Assembly (NCBI GenBank): GCA_035291705.1
Contig: DATDRM010000217.1
Location: 1 to 20,194, forward strand
Length of the DNA stretch: 20,194 nt
Direction of reading: 5' to 3'
Origin: DATDRM01 sp035291705
Lineage (GTDB): Bacteria > Chloroflexota > Anaerolineae > Anaerolineales > UBA4823
Both the position numbers and the translations under genes were made by a program. The first letter of the stretch is position 1. The number at the start of each line of letters is the position of its first letter. Under the pieces are notes generated by a model. The model made no database searches. It saw nothing but the letters and a program-made list of their open reading frames with translations, and was not told where the DNA came from. Shown here piece by piece: positions 15,116 through 20,194 of this stretch.

Positions 15116-16008
15116 CGCAACTCCAATACCTTGCCCAGCAAGGGATCAACGCTATCAGCATTGGGAGCCTGTACGCGCTCATGGCGATCGGCCTGGCGAT
15201 GGTGTTTGGTATCCTGCGGCTGATCAATTTTGCCCACGGGGATCTGATCATGGTTGGCAGCTATGGAGCTTTGCTGTTACTGGTGTTAGGAACTCCCTTT
15301 TGGGTTGCCGCGCTTGGGGGAATTGTCGCCAGCACTATCGCTGGATTGCTGATGGAGCGGGTTGCCTATCGCCCCATCCGGGGAGCGCCGGACGTGTCCA
15401 TGTTGTTGACCTCCTTCGCGGTGACCATCTTGCTCGAGAATGCTGCTATCCTGGTCTTTAGCCCCACCCCCAGAGCATTTCCTACGCCATCTTCCTTAAA
15501 TTCGACTTTTCGCTTTGGGCAGCTTCAAATATCCAGGATAGACGTGGTCGCCATCCTTGTGGCTGTGATCTTGCTGGTATTGTTAACCCTTTTCGTGACC
15601 CGCACGAAATTGGGCATCTCCATGCGCGCGGCTTCTGAAGATCTTCTGGCGGCGCACTTAATGGGAATCAATGTCAATCGGGTGATCGCCACCGCTTTCG
15701 CCATCGGGTCGATAATGGCAGGCGTTGTTGGGCTGTTATGGAGCGCCCGCGTGGGCAAGGTTGATCCCTTGATGGGTTTCTATCCCGTGCTAAAGGCTTT
15801 TGTGGCTTCGGTCATCGGCGGTTTAGGCAGCCTGGCGGGCGCGGTGTTAGGCGGTTTCTTGCTTGGTTTCCTAGAAATCCTTTTACAGGGCTTGCTCCCG
15901 TCCTCGCTGGCTCCCTTTCGGGATGCTTTTGTATTTGTGGCCTTGATTATTTTGCTATTGTTCCGTCCCAACGGCATTATGGGTTCCGCGGAGAGGGAGA
16001 AAATCTGA
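15112..16008 (+). CDS. livH: Branched-chain/amide-type ABC importer permease LivH
   Basis: Inner-membrane permease of 298 aa with about eight hydrophobic helices. The start QGINAISIGSLYALMAIGLAMVFGI and RLINFAHGDLIMVG (residues 43-56) are the LivH family signature. The cytoplasmic coupling loop EDLLAAHLMGIN is at about 179-190, and the Gly-rich VIGGLGSLAGAVLGGFLLG follows at about 238-256. It forms the heterodimeric pore with LivM. The ATG overlaps the livF stop by 4 bp, and livM begins 1 bp after its stop. Substrate identity is not readable from this subunit. Confidence 0.93.
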   Translation: MTQLQYLAQQGINAISIGSLYALMAIGLAMVFGILRLINFAHGDLIMVGSYGALLLLVLGTPFWVAALGGIVASTIAGLLMERVAYRPIRGAPDVSMLLTSFAVTILLENAAILVFSPTPRAFPTPSSLNSTFRFGQLQISRIDVVAILVAVILLVLLTLFVTRTKLGISMRAASEDLLAAHLMGINVNRVIATAFAIGSIMAGVVGLLWSARVGKVDPLMGFYPVLKAFVASVIGGLGSLAGAVLGGFLLGFLEILLQGLLPSSLAPFRDAFVFVALIILLLFRPNGIMGSAEREKI

Positions 16009-16009
16009 G

Positions 16010-17080
16010 TTGCGATCCCAGCGTTTCTTCAACCTGCTCACCTTGCTGATCCTGGTAGTACTCACCGCCGGGTTTCTTATCTATACGAAGGTGGCGGCCA
16101 GCGCCTACATCCAACGTGTCGTCGTTGGGCTCGCCATCAGCATCATCCTGGTGGTCAGTTTAAATCTGATCAACGGCATGACGGGCGTTTTTTCCTTGGG
16201 TCAAATCGGGTTCATGGCGATCGGCGCTTACACTGCTGCTATCTTAACGCTGCCTTTGTCGATGAAGGAGGTCAATTTACCTGACCTGCCCTCCTGGCTA
16301 GCGCAGGTAGAGTTGTCGTTTCTGCCCGCCACGCTAATCGCCGGGCTATTGGCTGTGATCGTGGCCTTCTTGGTCGGGCTCTCGCTGATGCGCTTGAGCG
16401 GCCCATATGTCTCTGTAGCAACATTGGGATTCCTGGTGATTGTCCAGGTGATCCTGGTGAACTGGGATAAGATGACGCGTGGCTCGCGCACCTTTTCTGG
16501 CGTACCCCCTTTTACCACCTTGTGGTGGGCCTGGGGTTGGACCATCTTGACGATATATATAGGTTGGAGAATTGCCCGGTCTATGTATGGGCGGCGAATG
16601 ATCGCGGTTCGTGATAATCAGATCGCGGCGAAATCCCTTGGGATCAACGTCATGCGTTCCCGCTTGCTTGCCTATTGCCTCAGTGCATTTTTCACTGGGG
16701 TGGCTGGTTCGCTTTGGGCTCACTTCATAATGTCTTTTTCACCCAAGTCTTTCTACTTTGTAGAGACATTTTCTGTGATTACCATGCTGGTAATTGGCGG
16801 GATGGGCTCAGTCAGCGGTTCAATCCTCGGCGCAGTGCTCATTACGGTTCTGTCAGAGATCTTGCGCAATGCCGAACGCGGCATTGCCATCGGGCCGATA
16901 GACATCCCACCGGTGTATGGCGCCAGCCAAATTTTGATGTCGATCATCTTTATCCTGGTGATTGTCTTTCGGCCAAAGGGATTGTTGGGAGGGCGAGAGA
17001 TCGATTTTAACCGCTTTTGGTCCTGGCTCTTACCAAAGAGAGGAGAAAAGGCGATTGTTCCCGGAAAGGAGGTGAGTTAA
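16010..17080 (+). CDS. livM: Branched-chain/amide-type ABC importer permease LivM
   Basis: Inner-membrane permease of 356 aa, partner of LivH. Family landmarks are SLNLINGMTGVFSLGQIGFMAIGAYTA (split over about 45-71), the long loop with SRTFSGVPPF (about 162-171), the coupling loop VRDNQIAAKSLGINVMR (about 200-216), and the C-terminal IVFRPKGLLGGRE. The start is a TTG at 16010, one base after the livH stop, with GAGAGGGAG just upstream as ribosome binding site; the next in-frame ATG lies inside the membrane region near residue 53, so the TTG is preferred. The last codons contain a perfect anti-Shine-Dalgarno complement (17065-17075) that is not matched to an obvious start. Confidence 0.92.
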   Translation: MRSQRFFNLLTLLILVVLTAGFLIYTKVAASAYIQRVVVGLAISIILVVSLNLINGMTGVFSLGQIGFMAIGAYTAAILTLPLSMKEVNLPDLPSWLAQVELSFLPATLIAGLLAVIVAFLVGLSLMRLSGPYVSVATLGFLVIVQVILVNWDKMTRGSRTFSGVPPFTTLWWAWGWTILTIYIGWRIARSMYGRRMIAVRDNQIAAKSLGINVMRSRLLAYCLSAFFTGVAGSLWAHFIMSFSPKSFYFVETFSVITMLVIGGMGSVSGSILGAVLITVLSEILRNAERGIAIGPIDIPPVYGASQILMSIIFILVIVFRPKGLLGGREIDFNRFWSWLLPKRGEKAIVPGKEVS

Positions 17081-17165
17081 GGATAATTGAATTGTGCAAG
17101 CCAGATCTTCCAACCCCTTATCTGTCACTGTCAAAATTTCCTCGGAAGGAAAAGGAGAAATCACG

Positions 17166-18350
17166 ATGAAACGTCACTCACTTTTAACCATAATCATGCT
17201 GGCCGTGCTGATCCTAAGCGCATGTGCTCCGGCAGCCACAGAAGCCCCACCCGCTCAGCCAGTCAAAATCGGGGTGATCTATAACCTCACAGGAGGTATG
17301 GCCTCGCTGGATGTCCCCTCGGCGAATGGCGCTAAGCTGGCTGCCAAGGAGATCAACGCAGCTGGAGGTGTGCTAGGACGTCAGCTGGAACTCGTCGTCT
17401 ACGATGGCAAGACCGATGCAGCCACGATTGGCAATGCCGCCACGCAGCTGGTCGAATCGGACAAGGTCATAGCCATGATGGGCTTTAGCGACACGGATAT
17501 GACCCTGGCTGCCGCGCCCATCGCTGCCAAAGCGGGGATCGTGTTCGTCACCTCTGGCGCCACATCGCCAAAGTTGCCAGAGCACGTTCCCGACTACCTC
17601 TTCATGTCCTGTTTTGGCGACAACGTCCAGGCAGCAGCTGCTGCTGAGTATTCTTTTAATGACCTTAAGGCTAAGTCAGCCTATTTGCTCATTGACAAAG
17701 GGATGGAGTACACCTTGCTGTTGGGTCAATACTTCAAGGAGCGCTTCACCGAGCTTGGCGGCCAAATTGCCCTGGAAGATACTTACCAGACCGGCGACAA
17801 GGATTTCTCGGCTCAGATCACCAAGCTCAAGGGCTTGGGGACGGTGCCCGATATAATCTTTATCTCTGCTGGCCCAGATGATGTCGGCGTCATCGTCAAA
17901 CAGTTCCGCGATGCCGGGATGGACAAACCTATTGTCGGCGGCGATGGCTATGACACGCCTTTGCTGGTCGAGATCGCCGGGCCGGGTGCGGAAAACACTT
18001 ATTTCACGACGCACTCGTTGATGGATCCCGATCTGGGTACGGATGCAGTCAAGAAGTTCATCACCGCCTACCAGGCAGAGTACAACACGCCGCCTGAGAA
18101 CGCTTTTGCTGGCCTTGGTTATGACACGGTGAAACTCCTTGCTGACGCGATCAAACGCGCCGGCTCAGACGACCCGAAAGCCATCCTCGAGGCTCTGAAA
18201 AGCACAAAAGGTTTCCCAGGCATCACGGGCAGCATCACCTTCCCGCCAGGCAGTCGCATCCCGCAGAAGGGCGTGACAATGATCCTGGTCAAGGATGGTA
18301 AATTCACCCTGGCGGCTGAAATTGTGCCAGAGAAAGTTCCAGCACCATAA
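17166..18350 (+). CDS. livK: Substrate-binding lipoprotein of the Liv-type ABC importer
   Basis: Extracytoplasmic binding protein of 394 aa that delivers ligand to LivH-LivM. A lipoprotein signal peptide covers residues 1-19, with lipobox LILSAC and Cys20 as the lipidated residue, then an Ala/Pro/Thr linker. The mature part is a periplasmic-binding type I fold: KIGVIYNLTGGMASLDVPSANG at the start, LAAKEINAAGGVLGRQLELVVYDG, then FVTSGATSPKLPE and TYQTGDKDFSAQITKLKG. The frame extends back to a GTG at 17094, but only the ATG at 17166 puts the signal peptide at the N-terminus, and AAGGAG lies just before it. It is 85 bp after livM. A free-standing lipoprotein fits a monoderm-like or atypical envelope. 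The ligand is unknown; other members bind leucine, amides, urea or aromatic acids. Confidence 0.93.
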   Translation: MKRHSLLTIIMLAVLILSACAPAATEAPPAQPVKIGVIYNLTGGMASLDVPSANGAKLAAKEINAAGGVLGRQLELVVYDGKTDAATIGNAATQLVESDKVIAMMGFSDTDMTLAAAPIAAKAGIVFVTSGATSPKLPEHVPDYLFMSCFGDNVQAAAAAEYSFNDLKAKSAYLLIDKGMEYTLLLGQYFKERFTELGGQIALEDTYQTGDKDFSAQITKLKGLGTVPDIIFISAGPDDVGVIVKQFRDAGMDKPIVGGDGYDTPLLVEIAGPGAENTYFTTHSLMDPDLGTDAVKKFITAYQAEYNTPPENAFAGLGYDTVKLLADAIKRAGSDDPKAILEALKSTKGFPGITGSITFPPGSRIPQKGVTMILVKDGKFTLAAEIVPEKVPAP

Positions 18351-18369
18351 TCAGTCAGCCAATTTAAAC

Positions 18370-18420
18370 GAGGGCTGGTAATCCGAGATTTTACGGATCC
18401 AGCCCTCACGATAAAGTTTT
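18370..18420 (+). terminator. Hairpin between livK and the hydrolase genes (terminator or mRNA stabiliser)
   Basis: GAGGGCTGG (18370-18378) pairs perfectly with CCAGCCCTC (18399-18407), and inside it ATCCG pairs with CGGAT around an 8-nt loop, with a 2-nt bulge. A short TTTT (18417-18420) follows after ten bases, weaker than a standard U-tract. It could end most transcripts after livK or protect the 3' end of the importer mRNA. Confidence 0.6.
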
Positions 18421-18446
18421 AATAGTAGATAAAGGAGGATAAAACC

Positions 18447-19199
18447 ATGACAGTCTATCAGGCAGAAGAGTTAAACGGGCATAAATACAAGCTGCACCAA
18501 TTTAACAAGGTTATATTTAACCTTGGAGCGTTGGAAAATCACGGTAATCACCTGCCATTTGGAACAGATTGTTTTGTCTCTTATATGCTGTCTAAAGAGG
18601 TGGCAGCTCATTTTGACGATCTCTTGCTCTTGCCACCTTACTTTTACGGTATGAGCGAACACTATAAAGATTTCTCATTCACAGTTTCGGTCAAATACGA
18701 GACCTTGATCGCCTTGATCCGGGATGTCCTGGACTCTTGCTACCGCGAGGGATTTCGCCGGGTGTTTATTTTCAACGGCCATGACGGCAACAGCGGCCCG
18801 ATCGAAGTCGCTGCCCGCAGCTTCAAGGTTGCTCACCCGGATATGAAAATCGCGGTCCAGGATGCCTGGTGGGTTACTGCCGGTGAACTCTTGCCCCCCG
18901 GTACTTTTGAGGTGTGGAATGGATTGGGTCACGCTGGCGAGGGGGAAACCAGCATCTGCCTTGAACTTTTCCCGCATCTCGTCGAGATGGAATATGCCAA
19001 AGGTGTGGTTCCCAATCTCCCGCCCAATGCGGATATTAAGTGGAAGTTCAATGAATTGACAAATGTGGGTGCCACAGGCGATCCCACCAAAGGCACGAAG
19101 GAGAAAGGCGCGGCGATGCGAAAAGTCCTGGTAGACGCCGTGGTGGAATTTATCCGCTATCTGGACAGCATTAATTGGGAATACCAGTTGAAGACATAA
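18447..19199 (+). CDS. Creatininase-family amidohydrolase
   Basis: Cytoplasmic metal-dependent hydrolase of 250 aa. The family splits cyclic or linear amides; members include creatininase, MftE and sugar-lactam-type hydrolases. Seen motifs: LGALENHGNHLPFGTD (27-41, with metal ligands Glu30, His32 and Asp41), NGHDGN (110-115, His112) and GHAGEGETS (161-169). True creatininase has NGHYEN, where the Glu is a metal ligand; here that position is Gly114, so creatinine is unlikely to be the substrate. Length is normal. A strong AAAGGAGG ribosome binding site precedes the ATG. It follows livK by 96 bp with a hairpin in between, and the peptidase starts 9 bp after its stop, so the two hydrolases form a pair that probably acts on the imported compound. 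Confidence 0.88.
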   Translation: MTVYQAEELNGHKYKLHQFNKVIFNLGALENHGNHLPFGTDCFVSYMLSKEVAAHFDDLLLLPPYFYGMSEHYKDFSFTVSVKYETLIALIRDVLDSCYREGFRRVFIFNGHDGNSGPIEVAARSFKVAHPDMKIAVQDAWWVTAGELLPPGTFEVWNGLGHAGEGETSICLELFPHLVEMEYAKGVVPNLPPNADIKWKFNELTNVGATGDPTKGTKEKGAAMRKVLVDAVVEFIRYLDSINWEYQLKT

Positions 19200-19208
19200 C
19201 CTACTCAT

Positions 19209-20194
19209 ATGGCTACCCTTCAAAGAATGACCGCCTGGCTCCAGGAACATCTGCCCGAGTTCTTGGAGGAACTGAGCCTCTTGGTGAACATTGATTGCGG
19301 CACTTCGAACAAAGCCGGTGTGGATGCCGTCGGGCGGATATTTCGCGGTTGGCTGCATTCCGCCGGCTTTGAGCTTACCGAATTCCCCCTGGCTGAATAT
19401 GGCGATTGCTGTATGGCGACCTTAAAGGGCAGCGGCCAGGCAAGCATCATGCTAGTCGGTCACCTGGATACAGTCTATCCCGATGGTACTGTCGCCAAAC
19501 GACCGATGCAGATAGAAGGGGAACGTATCCTGGGACCTGGGGTCAATGATATGAAAGCCGGGCTGTTGGTTGGATTATACGCAGTCCGGGCGCTATTGCA
19601 GGATGGATTCCGTGACTTTGAGCAGATCGTCTTTTTTCTCAACACCGATGAGGAAGTCGGTTCGCAGGTCTCGCGCCAGCTTTATCAGCCTGTGGCAAGG
19701 CAGATGGATGCGGCGCTGGTGCTCGAATCTGCCCGGGCGAATGGTGACATCGTGAGCGCTCGGAAAGGCGGCGCTATATACCGATTTACTGTTCATGGAC
19801 GACAGGCTCACGCTGGGGTAGAGATCGAGAAAGGTGCCAACGCTATCGTCGAACTGGCGCGCTGTATCCAGGATCTGACCGGACTTAATGGGTACCATCC
19901 GGGGACAACGGTCAATGTTGGGGTGATTGGAGGCGGAACCATGCCCAATGTTGTCCCCGATTTGGCCTGGGCGGATGTGGATACCCGCTTTGTCACTGCT
20001 GAAGCTGGCCAGGCCCTGGATCAGCTGATCCGCCAAATAGCACTGCGAGCTACGGTTCCAGGCACGCAAATCGAGATATCAGGAGGGATTGAAAAGGGGC
20101 CGATGGAGAAGACCGCCGCAACGGCTTACATGGTGGAGATGGCGAGGGAGGTTGCCAGACAGATCGGTTTCACATTTCAGGATGTCCAAACCGG
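19209..20194 (+). CDS. M20-family metallopeptidase (carboxypeptidase G2-like), 3' end beyond window
   Basis: Partial gene; 328 codons are visible and the frame is still open at the window end. M20 enzymes remove a terminal amino acid or acyl group using two zinc ions. Metal and catalytic residues are in place: His85 and Asp87 in GHLDTVY, Asp114 in GVNDMKAG, Glu148-Glu149 in TDEEVGS (general base and ligand), and Glu173 in VLESA. The lid/dimerisation domain spans about 186-290 (ARKGGAIYRFTVHGRQAHAG). The spacing GHLDTVYPDGTVAKRP and the DEEVGS form are closest to carboxypeptidase G2-type glutamate carboxypeptidases. The final metal ligand His is outside the window. It starts 9 bp after the creatininase-family gene with no clear ribosome binding site, which suggests coupled translation. 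Confidence 0.88.
   Translation, partial: MATLQRMTAWLQEHLPEFLEELSLLVNIDCGTSNKAGVDAVGRIFRGWLHSAGFELTEFPLAEYGDCCMATLKGSGQASIMLVGHLDTVYPDGTVAKRPMQIEGERILGPGVNDMKAGLLVGLYAVRALLQDGFRDFEQIVFFLNTDEEVGSQVSRQLYQPVARQMDAALVLESARANGDIVSARKGGAIYRFTVHGRQAHAGVEIEKGANAIVELARCIQDLTGLNGYHPGTTVNVGVIGGGTMPNVVPDLAWADVDTRFVTAEAGQALDQLIRQIALRATVPGTQIEISGGIEKGPMEKTAATAYMVEMAREVARQIGFTFQDVQT

Noticed and set aside
18675..19358. Minus-strand open frame opposite the creatininase-family gene
   Set aside because: Antisense to a gene with intact catalytic motifs; composition is that of a shadow frame.

Overview
The window looks like chromosomal DNA of a free-living bacterium, most likely a member of Chloroflexota (Anaerolineae-like). 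The basis is gene style, not a database match: a RodZ-like protein with a Pro/Thr-rich tail, a very long multi-GAF hybrid histidine kinase, a binding lipoprotein whose lipobox is followed by an Ala/Pro/Thr linker, and moderately GC-rich coding. No phage, CRISPR, tRNA or rRNA signal was seen.

Left part (1-5490, minus strand): a four-gene cluster read right to left. A RodZ-like membrane protein with two tandem helix-turn-helix domains overlaps rimO by 4 bp. It is followed by a HAL2-type bisphosphate nucleotidase and a GT39-like membrane glycosyltransferase. A rho-independent terminator at 5378-5419 separates this unit from rplI (ribosomal protein L9), which is read in the same direction from a good promoter at 6166-6194.

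Middle (6228-12173): recO is divergent from rplI and probably leaderless. It converges, with a 4-nt gap, on a hybrid histidine kinase of about 1,380 residues (membrane anchor, five GAF domains, PAS, kinase core, receiver). A 305-bp divergent intergenic region follows. It holds the kinase promoter, a 102-bp MITE-like inverted-repeat element around a 19-bp perfect hairpin, and the promoter of a 241-aa protein of unknown function with a PD-(D/E)XK-like motif pattern.

Right part (12302-20194, plus strand): a transsulfuration-type PLP enzyme sits behind a near-consensus promoter. It is followed by a branched-chain/amide-type ABC importer in the order livG-livF-livH-livM-livK, then a creatininase-family amidohydrolase and an M20 (carboxypeptidase G2-like) metallopeptidase that runs off the window. 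The transporter genes overlap or nearly abut, and a strong hairpin separates livK from the two hydrolases. The arrangement suggests uptake of an amino-acid-like or amide substrate followed by hydrolysis in the cytoplasm; the substrate cannot be read from the sequence.

The points most worth following up are the MITE-like palindrome, the duplicated HTH of the RodZ-like protein, the importer plus two-hydrolase cluster, and the ExQ-variant nuclease-like protein.
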